From contig NZ_AP031322.1 of assembly GCF_041154675.1 (NCBI RefSeq), positions 558,001 to 622,000 on the forward strand: DNA of 64,000 nt, given 5' to 3'. The notes under the pieces are model-generated. The model searched no databases. It saw only the letters and a list, made by a program, of their open reading frames with translations, and was not told where the DNA came from. Source of the stretch: Sulfurisphaera javensis. Its GTDB lineage: Archaea; Thermoproteota; Thermoprotei_A; Sulfolobales; Sulfolobaceae. This document shows, in pieces, positions 40,995 through 50,135 of this stretch (its first letter is position 1; each line of letters begins with the position of its first letter). A program made the position numbers and the translations under genes.

Positions 40995-41801
40995 CTACAT
41001 ATTTGGTAATTTGTAGATTAGACCTTGCAATATTGTTCTCTCATCAATCATCTTTTTCTTGTAATCATAATATAACTCGGCTTTGCTTTCTGCAGTCAAA
41101 GTGTTTCCATTTATAACGTCTTCTTTTGAGGCTTTCCCTTCTAATATACTAAATTCGAATTTGTCCTCTTTATATGTTATTTCGATTTTATTTTTATATG
41201 GATATACATTATTACTGATCATAGTAAAAATAAAGATTGAATCTAATGAAGTAAATAAATTAAGACTTACTTTATTTTTTGATTGAATAATTTGAGTAAC
41301 GCTTCTAAAATCAGTAAATATATTTCTTTTTCTATCATAATTTTTAACAATTCCATTTTCGAATTCTACAACTATATCATCATCATTTTGAGTCTTTATT
41401 GCTTTCTCTAATTCTTCTATGTCAGAATATGGCATAAAAGTAAATCTAACTTTTCCATTTAATATTACAGCTTTTGGAGGTATCCAATTATTTTTTATTA
41501 TCATTATTTCAGTTTTTTCACTAATTGGTGTAGCATAATAAATAAAATGTACGAAATTTTCTTTTTGTTCAGAATCTAATACTTTGATAGCTTCTTTTAT
41601 GAATAAATCTCTATTATAGCTAAATTTTCTAAAAATTTCATTTAATTTAGGATCCAATTTTTTAATCAAGTTCTTTAATAAATCTTTTTCTAAATAAAAT
41701 GATATTAAAGGCACTAAATTATTTTTATTTGCATAATCTAGAGCATGTTCAGCTAGCGATTTAGTAATATTTGTTTCCATGAATTGTTCTAACGAATGCA
41801 C
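40995..41801 (-). CDS. unknown soluble protein
   Basis: 268 residues, rich in Lys, Asn, Ile and Glu, without membrane segments or recognisable motifs. The helical N-terminal half (KNLIKKLDPKLNEIFRKFS) is followed by a beta-rich part. GTG start at 41801 is favoured because TTTTTAATTG lies about 25 bases upstream; ATG 41780 is the alternative. No operon partner. Low complexity in A/T-rich codons is no stronger than in its neighbours. Confidence 0.6.
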   Translation of the reverse strand: MHSLEQFMETNITKSLAEHALDYANKNNLVPLISFYLEKDLLKNLIKKLDPKLNEIFRKFSYNRDLFIKEAIKVLDSEQKENFVHFIYYATPISEKTEIMIIKNNWIPPKAVILNGKVRFTFMPYSDIEELEKAIKTQNDDDIVVEFENGIVKNYDRKRNIFTDFRSVTQIIQSKNKVSLNLFTSLDSIFIFTMISNNVYPYKNKIEITYKEDKFEFSILEGKASKEDVINGNTLTAESKAELYYDYKKKMIDERTILQGLIYKLPNM

Positions 41802-41962
41802 AAAGAGATATTACTGAAACAATTAAAAACCTATTTGCCCATAAAAAGACCAAAAGATTTATAAATATATAGAAAATAAATAGTTTAAATATAGCATTTC
41901 AGTTATGAAACGAAGTGAAACTATGTTAACTATTTAATAGCGAAACGTTCAGAGTAAATTTG

Positions 41963-42439
41963 ATGAAGGCTCTAGTACTCGGTTTAATAGCAATGGTAGC
42001 TATAGCTACTGGAATATTCATAGCCGGTGTAGAAGGATATGGTCCAATAGCATATATTTCATACCATGTGCAAGTATCAAATTCTACTGCAGAAATAATA
42101 CCAGCATACATAAACTTAGGTAATTTATCGTCTGGTATGAAAGGTAATGTAACAGTAAATGCAACTATAGTTATATCTAATAATGGTACGTATGTTATTC
42201 AACTTCTCCATTCAGAAAAATTAAGTAAAGTATTTAGTGAGTTTAATGTCACTATTGAAATTGCAAACAAGACATTATTACTTAATTTAGAACAAACCAA
42301 AGTCAATGTTAATTTAACAGCAGGAAAATATATAGTGTACATAAAGATATTCTATGAAGTTTCAAACCATCCTAGAGGAGACTTAAATGTAAATAAGGAA
42401 CCATTATTAATAATACATCCTAAAGGAGATAAAGATTAA
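41963..42439 (+). CDS. secreted Asn-rich protein with a possible class III or ordinary signal
   Basis: 158 residues. The hydrophobic N-terminus KALVLGLIAMVAIATGIFIAGVEG is followed by an exported domain with many N-x-S/T sequons (NSTAE, NGTYV, NVTIE, NKTLL, NLTAG). It may be a pilin-like or surface protein; no C-terminal anchor, but the first segment can stay as one. ATG 41963, one codon after an in-frame TTG. Its stop is 13 bases before a C/D box guide RNA. Confidence 0.65.
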   Translation: MKALVLGLIAMVAIATGIFIAGVEGYGPIAYISYHVQVSNSTAEIIPAYINLGNLSSGMKGNVTVNATIVISNNGTYVIQLLHSEKLSKVFSEFNVTIEIANKTLLLNLEQTKVNVNLTAGKYIVYIKIFYEVSNHPRGDLNVNKEPLLIIHPKGDKD

Positions 42440-42452
42440 ATCTTTTTTCTTT

Positions 42453-42506
42453 CAGTGATGAACGCGTCCTTATCTGATTTGTGAAGACATCCACCGGGAC
42501 TGATTA
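42453..42506 (+). ncRNA. C/D box methylation guide RNA
   Basis: All boxes are present in order: box C GTGATGA (42455-42461), box D' CTGA (42474-42477), three-base spacer, box C' GTGAAGA (42481-42487), box D CTGA (42500-42503). Both guides are 12 bases, the usual archaeal length. The D guide CATCCACCGGGA is complementary to TCCCGGTGGATG, like the CGGTGGATG stretch near the 5' end of 23S rRNA. The D' guide ACGCGTCCTTAT is complementary to ATAAGGACGCGT. By the fifth-base rule each would direct methylation of a G. Abuts the nitrilase gene stop tail to tail. Confidence 0.88.
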
Positions 42507-43220
42507 ATCCAGTTCATTAACGTCGAATTGCCTATATTCTTTTAACCTCTCAATTCTAAAATTCATATAAGAAAGAGGATTAATATCTACAACGATATAT
42601 CCTTCCTTATCTCCTAACTCACCTACGGGTTTTGGTTCAATAAATCTGCCTCTTAAAGCTGGGATATAAGCAATACTCATTCCCAGATATTCTGGGGGAG
42701 AAAAAGTGTTTGAGTTAACAATAGCAATCCTATTTTCTAATACTCTAACTTTTAAATACTCTCTCCATAAATCTATTCCATCTACGGGTATTTTAGAAGG
42801 AACTAACAAAATTTCAACACCTCTAAGAAACATTTCTCTTATGATTTCTGGGAAATCTATGTCATAACAAATAGATATTCCTATCTTAACTCCTCTATAT
42901 TTAAAAATAGTTGCAGAACTTCCAGAAATTAATCTGTTTTTCTCATCTCCAAATAGATGAATTTTCTTTGCTATAGATTTAATGTTACCGTTTGGGTCTA
43001 TTATTGGAGAAATTATTGACACGCCATCTTCAACAGCTCCAGGTATAATATATGCAGTGTACTTCTTAGCTAATTGTTGGAAACTCTGTAAAGGTAATTC
43101 ATCAAGGGTTTTTACCCATTTTTCCGGTAACAGTACTATTTCAGCGCCATTCTTTAGAGACTCTTCAGTGAGAAATAATGAATTAGCTATATTTGATGGT
43201 TGTACAATACCAATCTTCAA
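42504..43220 (-). CDS. nitrilase-superfamily carbon-nitrogen hydrolase
   Basis: Hydrolyses an amide or nitrile. Catalytic triad is complete: E33 (LPEKW), K86 (KKIHLFG) and C118 (ISICYDIDFPE). 238 residues, a short member like the omega-amidase or NAD-synthetase-like branch. Overlaps the CBS/HPF-like gene end by 4 bases, so they are co-transcribed. The substrate is unknown. Confidence 0.9.
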   Translation of the reverse strand: MKIGIVQPSNIANSLFLTEESLKNGAEIVLLPEKWVKTLDELPLQSFQQLAKKYTAYIIPGAVEDGVSIISPIIDPNGNIKSIAKKIHLFGDEKNRLISGSSATIFKYRGVKIGISICYDIDFPEIIREMFLRGVEILLVPSKIPVDGIDLWREYLKVRVLENRIAIVNSNTFSPPEYLGMSIAYIPALRGRFIEPKPVGELGDKEGYIVVDINPLSYMNFRIERLKEYRQFDVNELD

Positions 43221-44344
43221 CCTTCCTCTGCCTTTGGCTTTCTTCCTTTTGTTTCAATTTTTCTTAATTCTCTATTTACTCTTTCTTCTAACTTTTCTAC
43301 TGCTTTTCTAACAGCAGTTACTGGATCCCAGTCAGACTCTTTACTTATAAAATCACCTATTTTAGTTACAGCCCTTGCAGTTACTTGGTACATTTTCTTA
43401 TCTTGACTCTTTGCTACTTCTTTGAAGGTTACTTTAAAGTTTATGACCTCTGTAAGTTTTTCAAGTCTTGATAAATATCTCTCCAATATTCCATCAATTA
43501 ATGCTTTAGTATCTCCTTGTCTTAAATCACTACTGAGTTTTGCTTCTATAGGCATTTCTAACTCAAATTTCTTAGCTATTAAATTAACTACATCTATACC
43601 ACTAAACATTCCAACAACTATTTCTCCTTCAACGACTGGCATTCCAGAGATTTTCCTTTTTAACAAAGTTTCAACTGCTTGCTTTACTGATTGATTTCCA
43701 TCAGTTGTAATAACTGGATAATTCATTATTTCTTTGACTGGTAAAGCCATCAATCTTTCTTCTTCTGTTAATATTGATGATTTCTTCTTACCCCCTTCTG
43801 AATATAACCTATTTACGATATCTCTAGTAGAAACTATTCCAACTAATTTCTTTTCCTCTAATACTGGTAACTTAGAAATGTGATTATTACTCATTAACCA
43901 TCTAGCCCTAGCAACTGAATCGTTTGAGTTAACTGTAATTACTGGAGTAGTCATAATTTCTCTAACTTTTGCATCTGGAATTTCTCCCCTATTAAGATAA
44001 TATGAGAGAAGGCTTTCTCTAGTTATTATTCCAACTAATCTTTTTTTATCATCGACTACTATTAAAGCTCTAGATTTAGTTGTAAAGAACTTAGCTACGA
44101 TCTTTGCTTCATCATCTGTTTCTACTATGTTATTAGAAGGAGTCATTAGATTAATAACCTTAGATTCTGGACTCACCTTTCTTCTCAATAACTCATTGTA
44201 GCTTATTATTCCGATTACAACCTTTTCTCTTATTACTGGAACAACCCATTGATTATTTTCTTGCATCTTAGAAATGAGGTCCCTTATTCTATCATTATAT
44301 GATGCAATAACCTTTGGTTCCTCTAAGAGCTCTTTTGGTATCAT
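43217..44344 (-). CDS. four-CBS-domain protein with C-terminal HPF/RaiA-like domain
   Basis: 375 residues from ATG 44344, which is 27 bases from the centre of a TATA box. Four CBS motifs at about 10-60, 66-120, 127-182 and 204-260 form two Bateman modules that bind adenine nucleotides. Residues about 275-363 ([17 protein letters not shown], then [11 protein letters not shown] and [18 protein letters not shown]) resemble the S30AE fold of ribosome hibernation factors. Archaeal CBS proteins such as Dri of Pyrobaculum bind and idle ribosomes, so I infer an energy-sensing hibernation factor. Followed by the nitrilase gene. Confidence 0.7.
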   Translation of the reverse strand: MIPKELLEEPKVIASYNDRIRDLISKMQENNQWVVPVIREKVVIGIISYNELLRRKVSPESKVINLMTPSNNIVETDDEAKIVAKFFTTKSRALIVVDDKKRLVGIITRESLLSYYLNRGEIPDAKVREIMTTPVITVNSNDSVARARWLMSNNHISKLPVLEEKKLVGIVSTRDIVNRLYSEGGKKKSSILTEEERLMALPVKEIMNYPVITTDGNQSVKQAVETLLKRKISGMPVVEGEIVVGMFSGIDVVNLIAKKFELEMPIEAKLSSDLRQGDTKALIDGILERYLSRLEKLTEVINFKVTFKEVAKSQDKKMYQVTARAVTKIGDFISKESDWDPVTAVRKAVEKLEERVNRELRKIETKGRKPKAEEG

Positions 44345-44365
44345 TAAGGAAAAATCCAGATGTAC

Positions 44366-44376
44366 ACTTATATAGT
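44366..44376. promoter_or_regulatory. shared symmetric TATA box for two divergent leaderless genes
   Basis: ACTTATATAGT, nearly its own reverse complement. Its centre (44371) is exactly 27 bases from the GTG of the rightward deacetylase-like gene (44398) and 27 bases from the ATG of the leftward CBS/HPF-like gene (44344). Both distances fit transcription starting at the first base of the start codon. AAAAA-rich sequence flanks the right side and could be the BRE for the leftward gene. Confidence 0.6.
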
Positions 44377-44397
44377 TTTTCAACGAATATATTGTGT

Positions 44398-45453
44398 GTG
44401 CACAAAACAGCATTTATATGGGATGATAAGTATCTTGACTATTCTTTTCCGGGGGATCATCCGTTTAAATCTCTAAGAGAAGCTATGACTAAAAAATTTC
44501 TTGAAGAGAGAGGAGCATTCCATGAAATAGATATTGTTAAACCTAAAATAATTAGCGAAGAATTATTATCTCTTATACATTCAAAAGAGTATATAGAATT
44601 TGTAAAAAAGAAAAGTGAGACTGGAGAGGGTTTATTAGATGATGGAGATACTCCAGCATTCAAGGGTATTTTTGAGGCTTCTCTAATAAGAGTAAGTGGT
44701 ACAGTTACAGCAGTTGAATTAATAGGTAATTCATCTTATGATCATGCTGTAAATGTAGGTGGTGGTTTTCATCACGCTAAACGTTCTGAAGCTTCTGGCT
44801 TTTGTGTATTTAATGACGTAGCTCTAGGCATTAAATTAGCTGAAAGAAAGCTTAAGAAAATAGCATTAATAGATATTGACGGACATCACGGGGATGGTAC
44901 GCAATATCTACTCTATGATGATCCTAACGTTTTAAAGGTTTCTTTACATATGTATCATCAGAGGTTTTTCCCTGGGACTGGAAGTGAAGAGGAGATCGGA
45001 GAAGGGAATGGAAAAGGTCTTACTATAAACATACCTTTACCTCCTGGTACTGCTGATGATATGTATTTATATGCATTTAATGAAATAGTTGTTCCCAAAG
45101 TTAAGGAGTTTAAACCGGATCTAATTTTCTTACTTAACGGTGGGGATGCTTATTATGAGGATCCTTTAGTTGAGTTAAAGCTTTCTACAAAAGGGTATTT
45201 AGAAGTTGTTAGGACTATACATTCCCTTTCTCATCAGTTATCAAATGGAAGGCTAATAATGACTGGAGGAGGAGGATATAACTATGAAGCCACAGCTAGA
45301 ATTTGGACTCTATCTATAGCAGAAATAGCTGGGTTAGATTTTACTGAATTTGAAAATTTAGAGGATTGCTGCTTTATAGCTTCTAGTGAATTTGTGAAAA
45401 AAAGAGTAATGGAAATTGTAGAAAAATTGAAGAAAATACATGGAATTAAGTAA
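44398..45453 (+). CDS. histone deacetylase/AcuC-family amidohydrolase
   Basis: Zinc-dependent deacetylase fold. Catalytic region [38 protein letters not shown] and [12 protein letters not shown], where the metal-binding Asp and His are present. The GTG at 44398 is supported by the TATA box and gives an AcuC-like start [12 protein letters not shown]; upstream in-frame codons lie in the divergent gene. 351 residues. Sulfolobus has no histones, so targets may be acetylated proteins such as Alba, acetyl-CoA synthetase, or polyamines. Confidence 0.88.
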   Translation: MHKTAFIWDDKYLDYSFPGDHPFKSLREAMTKKFLEERGAFHEIDIVKPKIISEELLSLIHSKEYIEFVKKKSETGEGLLDDGDTPAFKGIFEASLIRVSGTVTAVELIGNSSYDHAVNVGGGFHHAKRSEASGFCVFNDVALGIKLAERKLKKIALIDIDGHHGDGTQYLLYDDPNVLKVSLHMYHQRFFPGTGSEEEIGEGNGKGLTINIPLPPGTADDMYLYAFNEIVVPKVKEFKPDLIFLLNGGDAYYEDPLVELKLSTKGYLEVVRTIHSLSHQLSNGRLIMTGGGGYNYEATARIWTLSIAEIAGLDFTEFENLEDCCFIASSEFVKKRVMEIVEKLKKIHGIK

Positions 45454-46648
45454 CTAAGATCAGTGAAGAAGCTTTTCTTACCTTCTCTTTTGCTTCCTCA
45501 ACAGTATTCCCAGTTGCTAAGACTAATCCCATTCTCCTTTTATAGTATGTTGAAGGTTTTCCAAATAGTCTCACTTGTACACCAGGTATTTGCAAAGCTT
45601 TTTCAACATTTATAAATTTAGGAGCCCAACCTTCGTTATTTGCTAGAATAACGTGAGCTGCAGCGGGAGAGACAATTTTTGTTTCTGGAGTAGGTAAACC
45701 CAAAGCACTTCTAATGTGAATTTGGAATTCATTAATATCTAAACTTGCCATAGTAACCATCCCAGTATCATGAGGTCTAGGTGAAACTTCACTAAACAAA
45801 ACCCTATTTCCAGATACAAGTATTTCAACTCCAAATATTCCAAATCCTCCTAACTCATTAACTACTCTTATAGCATATTCTTGAGCTCTTTCTATAATAT
45901 CTTTATCTGCAGTAGAAGGTTGCCATGATTCAACATAATAATAAACGTCAGATGGTCTTTGATGCTCTATTGGCGGTATAGTTTTAGTTACAACTCCATT
46001 ATCACTTAAATATCTATAAGTAAGTACAGTAAGTTCTCTGTCAATTTTTACATACTCTTCTACTATGACTTTTTGACTTTTGCCTCTAGCATGTAATAAT
46101 GCTTCTTTAAATTTCTCTTCAACTTCATTTTCATTATAAATAACTTCATGCCCATGCCCACTTGAACTCATTTCTGGTTTTATCATACATGGATAACCAA
46201 TGTCTTTACAAATTTTCTTAACTTCATCTGGTGTCTCTGCAAAACCATATGAAGTAGTAGGCACTTTGACTTTTTCAGCAGCTAATCTTCTTAATTCTAA
46301 TCTGTTCATACAAATCTTTACTGCTCTAGCGTTAGGAACTACTTTGAATCCTTCACTTTCTAGTTCTAGTAAGGCATCCGTATTTATTGCCTCAATCTCA
46401 GTTATTATAGCATCTGGACTTTCTCTCTTTATAATGTTTTTTATTGCTCCTCCATCAAGCATATTGACTACATATTTTCTATGAGCTACATGCATCGCTG
46501 GTGCCATGTCATATCTATCAACAACTATTGTTTCTATTCCCATTCTTTGAGCCTCTATTACCATTTCTTTTCCTAGTTCACCACCACCAAGAAGAAGTAA
46601 CTTTTTTGCACCTTCGAATAAAGGAGTTCCTATTTCCATGATTTGCAT
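45446..46648 (-). CDS. purT: formate-dependent phosphoribosylglycinamide formyltransferase
   Basis: ATP-grasp enzyme using formate for the third step of purine synthesis instead of formyl-folate. The motifs [28 protein letters not shown] and NMLDG are those of Pur[11 protein letters not shown] and [15 protein letters not shown] complete the ATP-grasp. 400 residues from ATG 46648 (46639 also possible). Three-prime end overlaps the deacetylase-like gene by 8 bases. Confidence 0.95.
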   Translation of the reverse strand: MQIMEIGTPLFEGAKKLLLLGGGELGKEMVIEAQRMGIETIVVDRYDMAPAMHVAHRKYVVNMLDGGAIKNIIKRESPDAIITEIEAINTDALLELESEGFKVVPNARAVKICMNRLELRRLAAEKVKVPTTSYGFAETPDEVKKICKDIGYPCMIKPEMSSSGHGHEVIYNENEVEEKFKEALLHARGKSQKVIVEEYVKIDRELTVLTYRYLSDNGVVTKTIPPIEHQRPSDVYYYVESWQPSTADKDIIERAQEYAIRVVNELGGFGIFGVEILVSGNRVLFSEVSPRPHDTGMVTMASLDINEFQIHIRSALGLPTPETKIVSPAAAHVILANNEGWAPKFINVEKALQIPGVQVRLFGKPSTYYKRRMGLVLATGNTVEEAKEKVRKASSLILVT

Positions 46649-46692
46649 TTACTTGATCAATGTAATAAATCTTTCTATTTTAACTCGATAAT

Positions 46693-47295
46693 TTACTTGT
46701 TTAAGTAAATGCCTATCCAATCTATTAAAGGTTTCGAGTCTTTAATGACGTAATAAAAACATCTCCATTTTCTTGTTTTGCAATTCCCAGACCATGGAAA
46801 AACTATAGCTCCAATTTTAAACCTCTTTTCATAGTCAATAATTTGACTAACAGAATAATCTCCTACTTTTGCTTCAATTGCAATCTTATTTTCAACTATG
46901 AAATCAGGCTTATTGTGAGATTTAAATCCAAATTTAGAGAGGGAGATAAAAATCTCTTTATTTCTTTCCACTCTATAATATCTTGAAAGTAAAGAGTACA
47001 CATATTCTTCAAAAAGGTATCCAATTATCTGATTTACTCTTAGTTTTCTAGATGAAATATCAGGATAAGCAAGTGCATAATTTACATTTACTTTAATATT
47101 GACTACTTTTTCTAATTCATGTAATTTCTCTAAAAGTACATATTCATCTCCTAAAAAAGAAAAGTTATAATTAGTTATTTCATTTCCTTTATTATCAAAA
47201 ACTTTTACGTTATCTTTATCAACTATTACTATTATATCTCCATCTTTAGAAGGAACCAACTTATCCTTATCGAGTTTGTATAAAAACACTTGCAC
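46693..47295 (-). CDS. putative PD-(D/E)XK-fold nuclease
   Basis: 200 residues. The second half shows the restriction-endonuclease-like core: GYLFEEYVYSLLSRYY (E96/E97), KPDFIVENK (D131) and IAIEAKVG (E141-A-K143), then a helix beginning SVSQIIDYEKRF. The first 80 residues are separate and beta-rich (DGDIIVIVDKDNVKVFD). GTG start at 47295. Such cores occur in Holliday-junction resolvases and Card1/Can2-type effectors; neither a CARF domain nor a Hjc signature is clear here. Confidence 0.7.
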   Translation of the reverse strand: MQVFLYKLDKDKLVPSKDGDIIVIVDKDNVKVFDNKGNEITNYNFSFLGDEYVLLEKLHELEKVVNIKVNVNYALAYPDISSRKLRVNQIIGYLFEEYVYSLLSRYYRVERNKEIFISLSKFGFKSHNKPDFIVENKIAIEAKVGDYSVSQIIDYEKRFKIGAIVFPWSGNCKTRKWRCFYYVIKDSKPLIDWIGIYLNK

Positions 47296-47342
47296 ATTAT
47301 CGAATGAGTGAACTTATAAATAAATAAATTATCTCTTCTTGT

Positions 47343-47990
47343 ATGGTTTTGCTTACAGTAAGGGATGTAATATGGGGGATTATTCTTACTGTCTGGGTCG
47401 CAGTTGTCACTCTTTATATTTCTAAAATTGTGAGTAAGCATACTAGTATTTACGTTGCAAGGAAAGTAATTCATATGTTAGGTGGTGGTTTAGTTGCAGT
47501 ATTAGCGCCTTTTGTGTTTACATCCCCATTAGTTCCAATAATTGCCTCATATACTTTAATGAGTTATTTAATTTTTAAGAGATTCAAAGACGGAATAATG
47601 GGTTGGTTTCAAGAGAAAGATAATTATGGTGAGATATTTTATACCTTTTCTTATGGTACATTACTTCTTCTAATGTGGGTATTAGATGGTAATTATTGGA
47701 ATACAAAAGATGTTTTTATAGCTTTACTTCCTATATACTATATGTCATTTGGTGATGGTGTAACTGGAATAATAAGGAATTATGTTTACAAGAGGAGAGT
47801 TAAAGGATTTTGGGGTAGCGTAGGAATGGCTATAGTTAGCGTTCCTTTAGGTTATTATTTCTTTGGAGTACCAGGGGCGATATCTGGGTTGATTGCTACA
47901 ATAGTTGAGGTATTACCATTGATAGACGATAATATAAGTATTCCATTTGCCTCTTTCTTATTCCTTTATGCCATCATAAAACTGTTTTAA
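47343..47990 (+). CDS. CTP-dependent lipid kinase-like membrane protein (dolichol kinase/VTE5 family)
   Basis: 215 residues with about seven hydrophobic segments. Family hallmarks are [11 protein letters not shown] near the N-terminus and [14 protein letters not shown] with [11 protein letters not shown], then [19 protein letters not shown]. Relatives phosphorylate dolichol, diacylglycerol or phytol with CTP; in archaea a polyprenol or geranylgeraniol type substrate is likely. The end overlaps the convergent nuclease-like gene by 33 bases. Confidence 0.8.
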   Translation: MVLLTVRDVIWGIILTVWVAVVTLYISKIVSKHTSIYVARKVIHMLGGGLVAVLAPFVFTSPLVPIIASYTLMSYLIFKRFKDGIMGWFQEKDNYGEIFYTFSYGTLLLLMWVLDGNYWNTKDVFIALLPIYYMSFGDGVTGIIRNYVYKRRVKGFWGSVGMAIVSVPLGYYFFGVPGAISGLIATIVEVLPLIDDNISIPFASFLFLYAIIKLF

Positions 47991-48593
47991 CATATAGAAA
48001 CTTTTACTATCTATTATATTGATTTTCATTGCTTTTGCATTAACAGTTATAATTCCATCTATTCTAGAACTTTTAACATCACCTAAAGTGATATCGGGAG
48101 TTTTAGAGTATTTTCTTATTAATCTCATTATGTTTTTAACTTCTTCTTCAGTTCTTTCATTAGGATCTTTTAATAATGCTCTAGGAATTGGTGGTAAATA
48201 AAACGAGGGAACAGCAATATAAAATTGTTTTGCTGTACTACTATATCTAGCCGTTTTGAGTGCTAATCTACCCATTAAGAATTCTTCAGCATTTATAGCA
48301 TTACTTGGAGGCACATAACCAGTTTCTACTTCTATTCCAATATCATAGCCTTTTATAGCATAAATATCCATAACTCCACCACTTACCTCAACTTCTACGT
48401 AAACCTTATATCCATTATTTGCAAGATAACCAGAAAGAATAAGTTGTAATACAGAATGGTTTATATTGAGTATGCCAACTTTACTTAAACCTAATAATTT
48501 TTTGTAAATGTCCTCTAGATTTGCACTTTTACCATAATACATTATGACCTTCTCGTAGATATGTTGTAAATCTTTAACTCTATCCCCTTTCAT
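47958..48593 (-). CDS. putative nuclease-fold protein (restriction endonuclease-like)
   Basis: 211 residues from ATG 48593. Upstream in-frame codons up to 48629 fall inside a C/D box RNA gene, which argues for the later start. A helical N-terminal part ([15 protein letters not shown]) is followed by a core with GGVMDIYAI (D76) and [10 protein letters not shown] (E88, E90), the shape of a PD-(D/E)XE site, then [11 protein letters not shown] cannot name a family. It may bind DNA or RNA without cutting, since Lys is replaced by Glu. Confidence 0.6.
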   Translation of the reverse strand: MKGDRVKDLQHIYEKVIMYYGKSANLEDIYKKLLGLSKVGILNINHSVLQLILSGYLANNGYKVYVEVEVSGGVMDIYAIKGYDIGIEVETGYVPPSNAINAEEFLMGRLALKTARYSSTAKQFYIAVPSFYLPPIPRALLKDPNERTEEEVKNIMRLIRKYSKTPDITLGDVKSSRIDGIITVNAKAMKINIIDSKSFYMLKQFYDGIKE

Positions 48594-48601
48594 TTTTATC
48601 A

Positions 48602-48654
48602 CTTCAGGCTGGGAAGCGTTCTTCACCAATCAGTAAACCGTCGTATCATCATTA
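48602..48654 (-). ncRNA. C/D box methylation guide RNA
   Basis: Read on the minus strand: box C ATGATGA (48646-48652), box D' CTGA (48630-48633), three-base spacer, box C' GTGAAGA (48620-48626), box D CTGA (48604-48607). Guides are 12 bases each. The D' guide TACGACGGTTTA is complementary to TAAACCGTCGTA, close to the conserved 23S segment containing CCGTCGTGAGACAGG. The D guide ACGCTTCCCAGC is complementary to GCTGGGAAGCGT. A TAAATTA box lies about 20 bases upstream. The downstream gene starts 11 bases after box D. Confidence 0.88.
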
Positions 48655-48674
48655 ATTGGAAAATAATTTAACAT

Positions 48675-49136
48675 ATGAGCTTAAAAATAATATATATGAT
48701 AAGCTGGCTTATAGGTTCTTCTCCTCCGCCTTGGCATTACTTAAATGATTTGTTTAAAGATTATAGAAACGTAGCAGTTTATTTAAATGTATATGGTAAT
48801 ATCGAGCTAGTAAAGGTTAGTGATATTGATGAATTTTATGCCCCAACTTCAGTGTTAATCAGTGGTTATCATTTACTTACACTGAAACCATATTATATAA
48901 AATTAAAGAAATTTATTGCTTTTCCATCTAAGCGATTAAAAGTTATAAGAAGTTTAATAAGTCGACAAAAATGGAGAGCGATGGAATTTTATTACAAAGA
49001 AGAATTCTTAGTCGGATGGATAATATACGACTGTGAAGATTGTATTGAAAAACAAAGATTACACTTAGAAGTAGATGAAGATCACTTAACTGATGAGGAA
49101 ATAATAGAAAGACATCTAAAGATCTACAATTCGTGA
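48675..49136 (+). CDS. unknown soluble protein
   Basis: 153 residues beginning MSLKIIYMISWLIGSSPPPWHYL, with an acidic C-terminus (DEDHLTDEEIIERHLK) and a CEDC pair (YDCEDCIEKQ). No recognised domain. Its promoter region is shared with the divergent C/D box RNA. The 3' end overlaps the FAD oxidoreductase gene by 13 bases. Confidence 0.6.
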   Translation: MSLKIIYMISWLIGSSPPPWHYLNDLFKDYRNVAVYLNVYGNIELVKVSDIDEFYAPTSVLISGYHLLTLKPYYIKLKKFIAFPSKRLKVIRSLISRQKWRAMEFYYKEEFLVGWIIYDCEDCIEKQRLHLEVDEDHLTDEEIIERHLKIYNS

Positions 49137-50101
49137 GGTTCTCTTCCAAGTTCAAAATCTGACATTGGGGGGAATCTGTCTATTAAGTATTCTTTTTCTT
49201 CTTCTCCTTTTGTTATAAGATTAAACAATAGTCTAGCTAATCCAGGCCCTACCTCAGCTCCATATCCATTAAGACCACCTATTATATATAAATTATCGGA
49301 TATCCTACCATATATTGGTCTCATATCTGGCGTTCCTTCACAGTATCCTTCTCCTCTATATACTGGTTTTAAGTCTCCTAGTCTTTTCTTAGCTCTTTCT
49401 ACTGGGGATAAATTTCCAAACTGCTTTGTGAAAGGGTCAGTTACTATTGTGTCACCATCCCCTATAATATTTATCTTCATTCCTAATCCAAAAAGTGGTC
49501 TAGAGTAATATCCTATTTCATAATCATAAACAAACACTTTATCCAAGAGGGGGTTAGAATTTACTGTTACCCAAGCCCAGCAATAGTAAGACTTTACAGG
49601 GAGCTTAAAGTCAATGTTATATCTATTCCATGCCCCGGAAGAAAGTACTATAATGTCAGAATCTATTTCCTTTTCGTCTACAAAGACTCTTCCATTTCTA
49701 ATTTCAGCTTTTCCTTCAATATAAGGTACTGCATCAATTAATTTCCTAACTCCTACAAGTGCATCAGTTTTTTCACCTATTATTGTATAAGAGCTAAGCC
49801 AGTCTACAAACTTTTCCGAAATGTTAAAACCATATGAAATCCATTCATCAATAATTTTACTGTCTATATGACCTATAGTGTAGGAAGGATAATAGACAAG
49901 AGGTATTTTATGTTTCTCATAGAAGTTCTTGCTCTCTATAGCTAATTCGATATCTTTCCCCTTTAATAATACTGAATGAATTAAGGTAGGATAAAATTTT
50001 CTAAATCCAGATTCAATAACCCTGACGTTATAACCGGCTTCCTTAAACATGAAGTATAAAGAGCTTCCAGCTATCCCTCTGCCAATGATTGTTACTTTCA
50101 C
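49124..50101 (-). CDS. FAD-dependent oxidoreductase (DAO/sarcosine oxidase-like)
   Basis: 325 residues. N-terminal dinucleotide loop VTIIGRGIAGSSLYFMF and the C-terminal FAD segment YIIGGLNGYGAEVGPGLA, as in D-amino acid oxidase relatives. GTG start at 50101. The central substrate domain (PVKSYYCWAWVTV) is family-like. The substrate is unknown; no partner subunit is nearby. Confidence 0.85.
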   Translation of the reverse strand: MKVTIIGRGIAGSSLYFMFKEAGYNVRVIESGFRKFYPTLIHSVLLKGKDIELAIESKNFYEKHKIPLVYYPSYTIGHIDSKIIDEWISYGFNISEKFVDWLSSYTIIGEKTDALVGVRKLIDAVPYIEGKAEIRNGRVFVDEKEIDSDIIVLSSGAWNRYNIDFKLPVKSYYCWAWVTVNSNPLLDKVFVYDYEIGYYSRPLFGLGMKINIIGDGDTIVTDPFTKQFGNLSPVERAKKRLGDLKPVYRGEGYCEGTPDMRPIYGRISDNLYIIGGLNGYGAEVGPGLARLLFNLITKGEEEKEYLIDRFPPMSDFELGREPHEL

Positions 50102-50135
50102 AATTTTTAAAAGCTAGATAAAAAATTAAAAACTA

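Noticed and set aside
44314-44397. Longer start for the first deacetylase-like gene
   Set aside because: It would run through the promoter and the 5' end of the divergent CBS gene; the TATA spacing points to GTG 44398.
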